Source: Chitinophaga ginsengisoli (GTDB lineage Bacteria; Bacteroidota; Bacteroidia; Chitinophagales; Chitinophagaceae). From it: a stretch of 64,000 bases of DNA. The position numbers and the translations under genes are program-made. The notes under the pieces were generated by a model. The model did not search any database, was not told the DNA's origin, and saw only the letters and a program-made list of their open reading frames with translations. Shown here in pieces: positions 35,669-43,773 of this stretch (position 1 is its first letter; each line of letters opens with the position of its first letter). Where the stretch lies: contig NZ_PYGK01000010.1 in NCBI RefSeq assembly GCF_003014595.1, positions 220,983 to 284,982 on the forward strand. The letters run 5' to 3'.

Positions 35669-36868
35669 ATGTCTAAATTTATGTTCGTTGTGCCACCGTT
35701 CTTCGGGCACATCAGCCCCACCCTGAGCGTAGGAGGCAGTTTACTGGCAAAAGGCCATGAGGTAATATGGGTAGGTTTGAAAGAGCTGGCAGCAGAACAT
35801 ATTCCTGCCGGCGGACGATTTATTGTACCACATGCTGAACTGGCGGAACATCAGCCGGCCATACAGGCGATCCTGAAAATGCAGGATGATGGTCCGAACC
35901 TGTCGGGAGTGGAAACATTAAAGCTGGCGCTGGAAGGCACTTATATTCCTTTTGCGCGCTTTATGCTACCGGGTGTATCCAGGATAGCTGATGAATTCAA
36001 ACCAGATGTGATTGTGAGCGATTGTATCACTTTTGCAGGCGCTCTCTGTGCTCATCTGAAAGATATTCCCTGTGTGACGACCACACCGGTGCCACCCGAC
36101 GTTACAGGAGATGCCATGCAGTCGCCAAAGATCTTTGAATGGCAGCAAAGCCTCATCAAAAACCTCCAATACGAACTGGGTATTTATACGGATGAATATG
36201 TGATCCATTCCCGGGAAATGAATATGGTCTTTACTTCGAAAGAATTTGCAGGCAGTAAAGATCCATTACCACATTTGAAATTTGTAGGGCCGGTGAAGGG
36301 CCGTCCGAATAACACACCTTTTGACTGGGACCGGCTTTCCCGAGCCACAACACCGAAAGTATTTGTATCACTGGGTACCCTGCTGGTAGACATCCGTAAG
36401 GAGTTCTTCCAGAAACTGATAGATGCCTTTGCAGGCGAACCGCTCACTATTGTAGCCGCCACTGACCCGGCAATCTTTCCTGAATGGCCTGATAACTTCA
36501 TTGTACAGGGCTTTGTACCACAATCGCAGTTAATGCCGCAAATGGATGCCGTGATCTGTCACGGGGGATTTAATACAGTGAATGACGCCTTCGTGAACGG
36601 GCTGCCCATGCTGATCACACCTATTGCCTATGACCATTTTCATACCGCATCCTTGATTGAAAATGCGGGCTGTGGTATCAAGTTGAGATATAAACGCCTG
36701 CGTGTACCTGACCTGAAGGCGGCCATGTGGGAAGTACTGAATAACCCGAAATACAGGCAGGCAGCACAACATATACGCGATACATTCATACAGGCCGGCG
36801 GTAATGATAAAGCAGTAGAGCTATTGGAAACATTTGCACAGGAAAGAAAGCGCACTTTATCTGTTTAA
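35669..36868 (+). CDS. MGT-type (GT1) glycosyltransferase 2
   Basis: This 399-residue paralogue of the preceding enzyme shares the N-terminal MSKFMFVVPPFFGHISPTLS and the donor-site region ICHGGFNTVNDAFVNGLPM, with PIAYDHFHTA in place of PIAYDQSHVA. The Gln-to-His change in the donor motif suggests a different sugar donor. The start at 35669 (13 bp after the previous stop) is preferred to an open ATG at 35579, which lies inside the neighbouring gene. As with its partner, the acceptor is unknown; together they could build a disaccharide or place two sugars on one lipid. Confidence 0.9.
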   Translation: MSKFMFVVPPFFGHISPTLSVGGSLLAKGHEVIWVGLKELAAEHIPAGGRFIVPHAELAEHQPAIQAILKMQDDGPNLSGVETLKLALEGTYIPFARFMLPGVSRIADEFKPDVIVSDCITFAGALCAHLKDIPCVTTTPVPPDVTGDAMQSPKIFEWQQSLIKNLQYELGIYTDEYVIHSREMNMVFTSKEFAGSKDPLPHLKFVGPVKGRPNNTPFDWDRLSRATTPKVFVSLGTLLVDIRKEFFQKLIDAFAGEPLTIVAATDPAIFPEWPDNFIVQGFVPQSQLMPQMDAVICHGGFNTVNDAFVNGLPMLITPIAYDHFHTASLIENAGCGIKLRYKRLRVPDLKAAMWEVLNNPKYRQAAQHIRDTFIQAGGNDKAVELLETFAQERKRTLSV

Positions 36869-36884
36869 CAAATTATTCTCTGTA

Positions 36885-38198
36885 ATGAAACGCAAACTAC
36901 TCCTACCAGAAAGGATCATGCTGGGAGATGGCGCCACGCCTTTTAACGGCGTATTTGTGATCAGGATCAATGGTACGCTGGCGCCCGAAAACCTATATAA
37001 TGCACTCTCGAAGATACAGGCCAAACACCCGCTGCTGCGGGCGGGTATTGTGCAGGATAAGAAAGGCACACCCTATTTCACCATTCCTGAGGTCTATCAT
37101 GCCATCCCGCTGACCATTAAAGAGCGCATCACAGCCGATGACTGGCAGCAGGAAACAAAGGCTGCCTGGGCATCCGTATTTGATATTCCCAACGGTCCAC
37201 TGATCCGGATGGTATGGATCAAAGGCAGCGAACAATCGGAACTACTGCTGGCATTCCATCACTGTATGTGTGACGGAGGAGGAGGGTTGATGCTGGTCAG
37301 GGAAATACTGACTGTATTGGATGATCCTGATGATGATATAGGTATTCATCCCACTTTCACCACCCTGGAAGATATTGTGCCTAAGAACATCCTGACAGAT
37401 ACCCGCCAGATGCTGAAAGCCAAACTGAAAGGCGCGTTTATACGGGGTGTACTGACATTGTTGTCTGCTTTTATTTCCACCCGTAACAAGCAAGCCATCC
37501 GCAGGGAAGATGATTACCTGATACACTGGAAACTGGCCCCGCAGGCATCGGCGGCCCTGTTCCAGCATTGTAATATCCAGGCAGTTACTGTCAATACAGC
37601 GCTTTGCGTGGCCTTTCTAAGCGCTTTTAAACTCGTGAGAGGAGAACAGGCCATGAACAAGATCACCTGCCCGGTGGATATCCGGAAATTCATTCCGGAG
37701 ATAAAGAAGGATGTGATCTTCTCTTTTGGGCTTTCGCTGGAGCTATCTATCAATAATGATCCGGATGTGCCTTTCTGGGAAAGGGTGCAACAGTTACAGA
37801 CCATTGCCTCACAGAAGATCTCGAAGATGGACCCATACGATTTTATGCTGCCTTTTGAGCATGCACATGGTGGTATTAAACATATGCGAAAATTCCTGAC
37901 CTATGGAAAACCTGTCTATGACCTGATGTTTTCCAATATGGGGAAACTGGATGTGCGGGATAAGTACCATTCTTTTGAAGTGGATACTATTTTCAGTCCT
38001 ACGGTTGTAGGCCCGTTTGCTAATCCGACAACGATCATTACATCTACTTATAAAGGACAGATCGACTTTTCATTTGTATCCAACCATGCTGTCCTGGATC
38101 ACCGGGATGCACTGGCCATTAAAGAGCTGGCAATGAAATTATTATTGGAAGACCTGCCTGTAGCGGTGCCAGCTCCGGCATTATCATCAATTATTTAA
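36885..38198 (+). CDS. Condensation-fold acyltransferase 1 (PapA/CAT-like)
   Basis: This 437-residue protein is from the condensation-domain/chloramphenicol-acetyltransferase superfamily, which includes the PapA acyltransferases of mycobacterial glycolipids. It keeps the catalytic motif HHCMCDGGG (His125, His126, Asp130). The second structural signature is present as FSNMGKLDV near residue 355, with IDFSFVSNHAVLD towards the C-terminus. There is no attached carrier or adenylation domain. I infer that it moves an acyl group onto a hydroxyl of the glycosylated product. The start at 36885 replaces an open ATG at 36834, which lies inside the previous gene. The next gene is a paralogue. Confidence 0.85.
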   Translation: MKRKLLLPERIMLGDGATPFNGVFVIRINGTLAPENLYNALSKIQAKHPLLRAGIVQDKKGTPYFTIPEVYHAIPLTIKERITADDWQQETKAAWASVFDIPNGPLIRMVWIKGSEQSELLLAFHHCMCDGGGGLMLVREILTVLDDPDDDIGIHPTFTTLEDIVPKNILTDTRQMLKAKLKGAFIRGVLTLLSAFISTRNKQAIRREDDYLIHWKLAPQASAALFQHCNIQAVTVNTALCVAFLSAFKLVRGEQAMNKITCPVDIRKFIPEIKKDVIFSFGLSLELSINNDPDVPFWERVQQLQTIASQKISKMDPYDFMLPFEHAHGGIKHMRKFLTYGKPVYDLMFSNMGKLDVRDKYHSFEVDTIFSPTVVGPFANPTTIITSTYKGQIDFSFVSNHAVLDHRDALAIKELAMKLLLEDLPVAVPAPALSSII

Positions 38199-38205
38199 CC
38201 ATCTT

Positions 38206-39480
38206 ATGAACAGACAATTAATACTGGGCGAACGGATCATGTATGTAGATGCCGGAGCAACTGTAAACTGTATTTTCACGGCAAAGATACGCGGCGCCCT
38301 TACCCTGGAAAGCCTGATAGATGCCCTGGGGAAGATACAGCAGAAACATCCCCTGCTGGGTGTGGTGATCAGGGAAAACGAGAACGGCAGGCCTTATTTT
38401 GTATCAGATACCAAGATCCCTCCTATTCCGGTGCAGATAGTGGAGCGCAAAGATGACGATCACTGGCAAGCGGTATCTGCCACTGAATGGCACCGTACCT
38501 TCGATGTACGTAAAGGCCCCCTCGCCAGAGTGATATGGTTACGTTCCAACCAGGTGTCTGAATTGCTGCTGGTGCTTCCTCACTGTATCTGTGATGGTAC
38601 CTCCATCCTCACGCTGATGCGTGAACTGCTGCAGGTCCTGGACAAGCCGGAGACGACATTAATCCCCTACCCTTCTTTTGCATCTATTCACGACTTTATT
38701 CCGGATGCTTTATCCTCCAGCTGGAAATTAAAGCTGAAACTTGGGCTACTGTCGAAAATAGCGGGTATTGTATTAGCCTTAAAAACAAGAGGAGCACAAC
38801 CTGTTCAGGGGAAACATTATATGGTAAACTGGAAACTGGATAAAACAGCCACAGCAGCATTAATAACTGCCTGTAAGATTGAGAATACCACACTTCATGC
38901 GGCTTTCTCCCTCGCCTTTATGGAGGCACACTACCAGGTAATGGGAGCCGCCTCCCATGGTAAGGTGATCTGCCCGGTTGACATCCGCCGGTTTATCCCG
39001 GAAATAAAACAGGACCATCTTTTTGCCTTTGCGCCTATTGCAGAACTGAGTATCAGTGATATAGATACTAACTTCTGGACAAAGGCCCGTCAGCTGAAAG
39101 CAGACCTGACCACTGCCATAGATAAAATGGACGTACGAAAACTGCTACTGACCAGTGAATATTTTCATACAACCGCTACACGAATGGTTGATTTTCTGAA
39201 AAGGACCGATGGTACGCATGATGTTACGCTGTCTAATATGGGCAAACTGGACATTCCGGACCAGTACGACACCTTTGAACTGGAAACGCTCTACAGTCCC
39301 AGTGCTGCTTTTCCATGGAAGAATGCCAACACCATGGTGATCAGCACCTTCCGGGGACAGACAGACTTTTCCTTTATTTCCTGCGAGACCTTCCTGGAAG
39401 AAACGAAAGCCAGGGCCATTGTTCAGAAAATGCAGGAGTTATTGCCTATAAACCCCGTTCATGAACCAGCCCATCACTGA
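38206..39480 (+). CDS. Condensation-fold acyltransferase 2 (PapA/CAT-like)
   Basis: This 424-residue paralogue of the preceding acyltransferase shares the opening ILGERIMYVDAGATVN, matching LLPERIMLGDGATPFN, and has the same fold markers (VICPVDIRRFIPEIKQD, LSNMGKLDIPDQYDTFE). The active-site motif is PHCICDG: the catalytic second His (His126) and the Asp are kept, while the first His is Pro. That position varies in active family members, so it is probably functional. It starts 7 bp after its neighbour and overlaps the next membrane-protein gene by 20 bp. Two acyltransferases beside two glycosyltransferases suggest a doubly acylated glycolipid-like product. Confidence 0.85.
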   Translation: MNRQLILGERIMYVDAGATVNCIFTAKIRGALTLESLIDALGKIQQKHPLLGVVIRENENGRPYFVSDTKIPPIPVQIVERKDDDHWQAVSATEWHRTFDVRKGPLARVIWLRSNQVSELLLVLPHCICDGTSILTLMRELLQVLDKPETTLIPYPSFASIHDFIPDALSSSWKLKLKLGLLSKIAGIVLALKTRGAQPVQGKHYMVNWKLDKTATAALITACKIENTTLHAAFSLAFMEAHYQVMGAASHGKVICPVDIRRFIPEIKQDHLFAFAPIAELSISDIDTNFWTKARQLKADLTTAIDKMDVRKLLLTSEYFHTTATRMVDFLKRTDGTHDVTLSNMGKLDIPDQYDTFELETLYSPSAAFPWKNANTMVISTFRGQTDFSFISCETFLEETKARAIVQKMQELLPINPVHEPAHH

Positions 39481-39958
39481 TAATAATATTTTAAAGAAGT
39501 TTACCCAGCGCCAGGTGATCTTTTATTTCACTACCAATGTGATCATTAATGCACTGGTGCCCTATTTCGGTTTTGACGATCTCAATACCGTTTACCTGTT
39601 CCGGGGAGAACATCCGGTGGCAAGGTTCTTCCTACCTATGGCCTTGCTGCTACCTTTATGTATCACCATTGACATATTAAATAAAACTACCACACTGCTG
39701 GAGAAGGAACAGCTGGTCACTTCCTTGCCACCCAAAAAGGTCAAGATCCGATTCATGCTAAAAACGGCGTCACTGAACGCAATAATCACCCTGTTTCTGA
39801 CGTTAGCCGCTATGCTTGGTATACATGCCTGTTTACCCGAGAATTACAGCTTTAATGGTACGCTGCTGTCCATTCTCTCAGGGATACTGGCCGGGGGGAT
39901 GGCGATCTTCTTTACCCTTCAGCCGATCCACAAGGTAAAAAAGCTGTATCCGCGCTAA
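39461..39958 (+). CDS. Four-helix membrane protein ending the megasynthase operon
   Basis: I do not recognise a family for this 165-residue protein. It has four hydrophobic segments, at about residues 18-39 (VIFYFTTNVIINALV), 56-73 (FFLPMALLLPLCITIDIL), 101-124 (LNAIITLFLTLAAMLGI) and 134-157 (LLSILSGILAGGMAIFF), with a basic C-terminus. The short cytoplasmic loops carry no catalytic motif. Overlap with the acyltransferase gene shows that it belongs to the operon; membrane anchoring or product handling is a guess. Confidence 0.75.
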   Translation: MNQPITDNNILKKFTQRQVIFYFTTNVIINALVPYFGFDDLNTVYLFRGEHPVARFFLPMALLLPLCITIDILNKTTTLLEKEQLVTSLPPKKVKIRFMLKTASLNAIITLFLTLAAMLGIHACLPENYSFNGTLLSILSGILAGGMAIFFTLQPIHKVKKLYPR

Positions 39959-40005
39959 CAATCAGGAATATTACATAATTTAGTCATGGTAATTGCCTGA
40001 TTGTT
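39957..40005. terminator. Inverted repeat at end of megasynthase operon
   Basis: The segments aacaatcagg (39957-39966) and cctgattgtt (39996-40005) are perfect 10-bp complements, and pairing extends inwards with one bulge (aatatt/aatt). The loop is AT-rich and there is no T run, so it may be a terminator variant or an operator for the next gene. Confidence 0.4.
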
Positions 40006-40039
40006 AATAGGACAATTCCCATTACTAAAACAACCATGC

Positions 40040-41155
40040 ATGAAACGCATCATTGCAATATTAGCATTCCTCTTACCCCTTGCGATACATGCGCAGACTA
40101 AACTGGAAGATAAGCTCGCAGAAGACTTTTCCGATAAGTTCGCCAAGCGCTATGAAGTAAGGAACGATTCCCTTGTCGTTTTTGTGACAGAGCAGATGTC
40201 AAGAAGTGGCGCCGCCGGATTGGATATCGATAAAACGATGACCGAGCTGAAAAAAGATCCTGCTGCGCTGGATGCTGCCCTGAAATTTATTTATCAGTAC
40301 AGTAATGCCAACAGGCAGCAATTCATCGCTCACCTGCGTGCAATGAACCTGCAGAGCAACAGTGTATTTCCACTGGCTACTTATGCAGTGAATAAATTCA
40401 AGGGAGAGACCAAGGAGCTGTTGGAAGAAAGATCCAGCCTTTATACCACCGGCGCTATTCCCGCTACCTTGCCACCGTTGCAGATAACACCGGCAGTAGC
40501 AGAGAACAATGCAACTACCACCGAGGGAAATAACGCTACTACTTCCAGCACCAATAGTGAAACGACTGCTTCCACAGCTGTTCCTGCAGAACCAGGTGCT
40601 ACGCCTGCTACACCGGCTATACCAGCTTCTCCTGCGGCAGATAATTTCAACTGGGATGTAAGGCAGATCTTCAAACTGCGTCAGGCCGATCAGCTATATG
40701 CCCTATATGGCAAGGAGCATGTGGTGGAGCGCCAGGCACAGGATTTCGAGGGAAATGATATCGGCAATGCCTATTATGTATTCCCGGATACTGATAATGA
40801 AATGATCGTACAATTTGACGGTGAGAAAGGTACCAGTGTTTTCTTTACCAAGGAAAACTCCAAGTGGAAACCTCCATTCGGTATCAAGGTAGGCGATCCG
40901 TTAGATAAGGTAGTAAAAGTAAACGGCAGGGATTTCCGCATCCATGGTTTTGAATGGGATAATGGAGGTGAAGTAGCAGACTGGGAAGGCGGTGCCTTTG
41001 CAGGTAAAGGTGTGAATATTGCCTTTAAAGCCAATAACTCCAGTGATCCTAAATTGTACGACCAGGTAACCGGTGATAAGAAAGTAAAAACTGACGCTTC
41101 AGCTATGAAAAAGCTGGCGGTAGTGGTAGATAAAATTGCCTTCAAAAGCAATTGA
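40040..41155 (+). CDS. Secreted protein of unknown function with low-complexity linker
   Basis: This 371-residue protein has a signal peptide (MKRIIAILAFLLPLAIHAQ); the start at 40040 is chosen because it gives the signal directly, whereas an upstream ATG at 40001 does not. A helical N-terminal domain (about 20-135) is joined by a Thr/Ala/Pro-rich linker (about 140-205, with NNATTTEGNN and PATPAIPASPAA) to a C-terminal beta domain. That domain contains FDGEKGTSVFF, FGIKVGDPLDKVVKVNGRDF and FEWDNGGEVADWEGG. I know no function. It follows the megasynthase operon but has a signal peptide and its own upstream region, so membership is uncertain. Confidence 0.75.
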   Translation: MKRIIAILAFLLPLAIHAQTKLEDKLAEDFSDKFAKRYEVRNDSLVVFVTEQMSRSGAAGLDIDKTMTELKKDPAALDAALKFIYQYSNANRQQFIAHLRAMNLQSNSVFPLATYAVNKFKGETKELLEERSSLYTTGAIPATLPPLQITPAVAENNATTTEGNNATTSSTNSETTASTAVPAEPGATPATPAIPASPAADNFNWDVRQIFKLRQADQLYALYGKEHVVERQAQDFEGNDIGNAYYVFPDTDNEMIVQFDGEKGTSVFFTKENSKWKPPFGIKVGDPLDKVVKVNGRDFRIHGFEWDNGGEVADWEGGAFAGKGVNIAFKANNSSDPKLYDQVTGDKKVKTDASAMKKLAVVVDKIAFKSN

Positions 41156-41782
41156 TCATACCAGCAGTTTGTTATCAACAGCGTACTTGATCAGCATAGC
41201 GGTATTCTTTACTTCCAGTTTGGCCAGTAATTTTTTCCGGTGAGTGTTCACAGTATCGGCGCTGATAAATAACTTCTCTGCAATTTCAACGTTCGTATTT
41301 CCTTCTGAGATCAGACATAAAACTTCTTTTTCCCTTCTCGTAAGAGGAGGGAAATTTTTTTGTATGCCTATCCGTTCGCTGCTCATGGCCTGTTTGATAG
41401 CCGGAGAGAGATAGATATCGCCAGCGGATACGGTGTGAATAGCGTATAGCAGTTCGTCCTTATCTGCCGTACTCAGAATATAACCGCTGGCGCCACATTG
41501 CAGCAGTTCAGCGATATACCTTTCATCCCTGTTGGAACTCAATACCAGTACAGAGACTGTTGGATATTCCATCCTGATGTTGGCACAAAGTTCAATACTA
41601 TCTATATCTGGCAGGCAGGTATCGATAATGACGATGTCAACAGAAGTGTGCAGCAGGAATTTAAGACAGGTGCCGCCACTCCGGGCATGTCCTGTTAGCA
41701 AAACATCATGTTCGGGGCCCAGAAGGGAACGCAGGCCTTCCAGGATCAACGGGTGGTTGTTTACGAAATACAGGCGGATCAT
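41156..41782 (-). CDS. NarL/FixJ-type response regulator with degenerate receiver
   Basis: This 208-residue protein has a receiver domain (1-120) and a LuxR-type helix-turn-helix (about 145-205: LTRREKEVLCLISEGNTNVE, then LFISADTVNTHRKKL). The phospho-acceptor Asp54 is kept (VIIDTCLP). The acidic pair that binds magnesium is Asn8-Asn9 (FVNNHP), and the conserved Lys after GY is replaced (GYILSTAD). Phosphorylation by a standard kinase is therefore doubtful and no kinase gene is adjacent. It lies 92 bp downstream of the LanC gene on the same strand, so it is a candidate local regulator of the lanthipeptide locus. The stop lies directly against the end of the convergent secreted-protein gene. 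Confidence 0.88.
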   Translation of the reverse strand: MIRLYFVNNHPLILEGLRSLLGPEHDVLLTGHARSGGTCLKFLLHTSVDIVIIDTCLPDIDSIELCANIRMEYPTVSVLVLSSNRDERYIAELLQCGASGYILSTADKDELLYAIHTVSAGDIYLSPAIKQAMSSERIGIQKNFPPLTRREKEVLCLISEGNTNVEIAEKLFISADTVNTHRKKLLAKLEVKNTAMLIKYAVDNKLLV

Positions 41783-41874
41783 GGGTATCCAATTTAAGAT
41801 GCCAATGTGGGCAGCAGCGGGCTACAAGCTACTTACAGCAGGTTTTCGGCATTCTATGTAATATAACGAAAATA

Positions 41875-43128
41875 TCAACATAACAATATACAACGGTCCC
41901 ACAAGGGATCCGTTTCCTCATCAATGGCGGCCATCAGGGCAAGGCCGATACCGGCTGCTCCTTCCAGGATGCCGTAACTGTTTTCATAGCCGTCTTTTCC
42001 GTAGAACCGGAAGCCCGCAGGAGCATCCTGGTGTGTATTCATTCGAAAAGTCTCTTGTAACCAATATGTTGCACCTGTTAATAAAGCGGGGTCTTTTGTC
42101 TGCAGCCAGGCACGCCTGTAGATATGTGCAATGCCGGCACTCCCATGACAGAGGCAGGCGTCATGTACGTTACCGTTCTTACTATTGCGATGAGACAGTG
42201 TATGGTGGAAAATTTGTAAGGCTTTCTCCTGATATGTGTTATCCTGTAACGAGATACCGGCGTTCAGCAGCATGGTGGCAATTCCCAGATCACCATAACA
42301 CCAACCCAGGCGGCTCTGTTTACCCGTCAGCGCCTGATGCCCAGCATCCGTCAGCACCGGGAATAAGGAGGTCAGTTCCTCTTCAGGACTGTTTTCCGCT
42401 TTCAGTATCCAGGATATACCTTTCCGGACCAGGTCATTAGTTTGTTTGGGTGCAATTCCTTTTTGATGGATCATACTCAGAATGGAAATAATAGCAGGAA
42501 CACCGTGGGCCAGGCCCATGTTGAAAGTCACTTCTCCGACAGGCCTTCCTCCCAGTCCGGTGAGGTGGTCCTGCCAGCTGATGCCTGCTGTTGTTTTCAC
42601 AGCTGTAGACTCCAGGGTGGCTACCAGGGCGCTGAGATAATGCGTTGCCTGTGGATGCGGGGCTCTTTCGAGGAAATACAGCGCAATGCCCAATCCCTGA
42701 TGCAGGAAATCGTGCTGTCCCTGTTGTACTGCACGTAACATCTCCCGTCCCAGTATGTCATCTACTTCTTCAAAGATATCGTCCATCCCTTCTTCATTCA
42801 CAAAACCCGCTTTGATGAGATGCTGTATGTTCCATACCATACCAGCAATGCCGCTGCAGTGAGAGAATGGCAGCGCTGCTTCGGCCATATCTTCCACACT
42901 TCTTTCCAGCAGCTGGTGTACCTTCTTCAGGTATTTCTGTTTTCCTGTAAGCTGATAGTAATAAGCGAAGAATAACGCTGTACCCGTATAACCTCCTAAT
43001 AAGCCGGGATAAGCTGTTTCTTTTGTAAAGGAGTCAAGGGAAAGGCTGATGTCCTGTAATATTTTTCCGGCGGTCTTTTTATCATTCATATTCATCATAT
43101 AGAAAAACATGGTGCGGCCAACAACCAC
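41875..43128 (-). CDS. LanC-like lanthionine cyclase
   Basis: This protein of up to 417 residues has the alpha/alpha-barrel of LanC cyclases, which add Cys thiols to dehydrated Ser/Thr to form lanthionine rings. All zinc ligands are present: Cys277 in GWCYGD, and Cys327 and His328 in CLCHGSAG. The LAHGVPA motif and the typical LLGGYTGTALFFAY and LPFSHCSGIAGMVW segments are also there. The precise start is uncertain (several Met within the first 14 residues; MNMNDKKT is plausible). It lies 20 bp after the first precursor gene on the same strand, so precursor and cyclase are probably co-transcribed, with the dehydratase encoded divergently. Confidence 0.92.
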   Translation of the reverse strand: MVVGRTMFFYMMNMNDKKTAGKILQDISLSLDSFTKETAYPGLLGGYTGTALFFAYYYQLTGKQKYLKKVHQLLERSVEDMAEAALPFSHCSGIAGMVWNIQHLIKAGFVNEEGMDDIFEEVDDILGREMLRAVQQGQHDFLHQGLGIALYFLERAPHPQATHYLSALVATLESTAVKTTAGISWQDHLTGLGGRPVGEVTFNMGLAHGVPAIISILSMIHQKGIAPKQTNDLVRKGISWILKAENSPEEELTSLFPVLTDAGHQALTGKQSRLGWCYGDLGIATMLLNAGISLQDNTYQEKALQIFHHTLSHRNSKNGNVHDACLCHGSAGIAHIYRRAWLQTKDPALLTGATYWLQETFRMNTHQDAPAGFRFYGKDGYENSYGILEGAAGIGLALMAAIDEETDPLWDRCILLC

Positions 43129-43148
43129 AGCTGCCGCACCATGTCAAT

Positions 43149-43337
43149 TTAGAATCTGCAAGAGTCTACGCTGCAAATAGGCGCACCCTGGCTGATATCA
43201 TCCGTACAAACTTTGAAGGAGAGGATAGTGGTAGTAGGCGCTGCTACTAAACCGTTATTCATATCCTGTTTGGCACGGTTTAAACTTCCAATCTTGATCT
43301 TTCCAAGATCCAGTTTCTTTTCTGTTTTCTTTTTCAT
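43149..43337 (-). CDS. Class I lanthipeptide precursor A
   Basis: This 62-residue precursor starts at 43337. Its leader MKKKTEKKLDLGKIKIGSLN has the Bacteroidota class I pattern KLxLGKIKI; a longer open frame upstream lacks sense. A helical linker (RAKQDMNNGLVAAP) precedes a core rich in Ser, Thr and Cys: TTTILSFKVCTDDISQGAPI and then CSVDSCRF. With three Cys and eight Ser/Thr, up to three rings are possible. There is no GG cleavage site. It sits between the second precursor and LanC in one transcription direction, opposite LanB. Confidence 0.88.
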   Translation of the reverse strand: MKKKTEKKLDLGKIKIGSLNRAKQDMNNGLVAAPTTTILSFKVCTDDISQGAPICSVDSCRF

Positions 43338-43375
43338 AAAAAATGCGGTTTTAGATTTTGAATAAACTGCTGTAC

Positions 43376-43534
43376 TTAGTTTCTGCCATCCTGCGGAGGA
43401 GGACATTTGAAAAGACTGCAACCAGTGTAGGTAGGAGCGAGAGCCTGTTGGTTAGCAACTTCCTGTTTTGTGGTGCTCAGTCTGGCAATCTTGATCTTGC
43501 CAAGGGTAAGCTTCCTGCTTGACGCTTTTTTCAT
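43376..43534 (-). CDS. Class I lanthipeptide precursor B (52 codons)
   Basis: Reading the minus strand from the ATG at 43534 gives a 52-residue peptide ending in TAA at 43376. Its leader MKKASSRKLTLGKIKIARLS closely matches that of precursor A (KLxLGKIKI). The linker TTKQEVANQQALAP also ends in Ala-Pro as in A. The core is different: TYTGCSLFKCPPPQDGRN, with two Cys, two Thr and one Ser, allowing up to two rings, and a Pro-rich end. The gene is short enough to be missed by standard gene callers. It is the first gene of the precursor-LanC transcript, 38 bp before precursor A. Confidence 0.88.
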   Translation of the reverse strand: MKKASSRKLTLGKIKIARLSTTKQEVANQQALAPTYTGCSLFKCPPPQDGRN

Positions 43535-43773
43535 AGTTAACAAGTGGTTTAAATATTAAGAAATGAATGATATCCTTTAGCGGTCAGGTTTTATATGTGG
43601 GAATGAGGGCACGGTTTTCATTATTCTTAAAGATAAGGATAAAGCCTGCTTCACTTCATCACTGGAAAAGGGGATTTTCTGTTCTTTTTTTCCAGTAAAT
43701 GAAATATCACCTTTTAAGGGGAGTTTCAAATGCGTGTATAAAGGTTATCTTTTTATCTGTATTCACATGACTT
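43535..43773. promoter_or_regulatory. Divergent regulatory region of lanthipeptide locus
   Basis: These 239 bp must hold promoters for precursor/LanC (minus) and LanB (plus). A perfect 9-bp inverted repeat, actggaaaa (43661-43669) and ttttccagt (43688-43696), is a candidate operator. TATCTTTT at 43746-43753 is near the -7 consensus for LanB, but its -33 box is poor. Confidence 0.45.

Noticed and set aside
36834..36884. Upstream in-frame extension of the first condensation-fold acyltransferase
   Set aside because: The extension lies within the preceding glycosyltransferase gene and lacks homology; the ATG at 36885 begins the conserved part.
22118..39958. Aryl polyene or flexirubin cluster
   Set aside because: Those pathways use discrete type II KS, ACP and DH proteins, HAL-type ammonia lyases and characteristic ketosynthases; here the synthase is type I Pfa-like.
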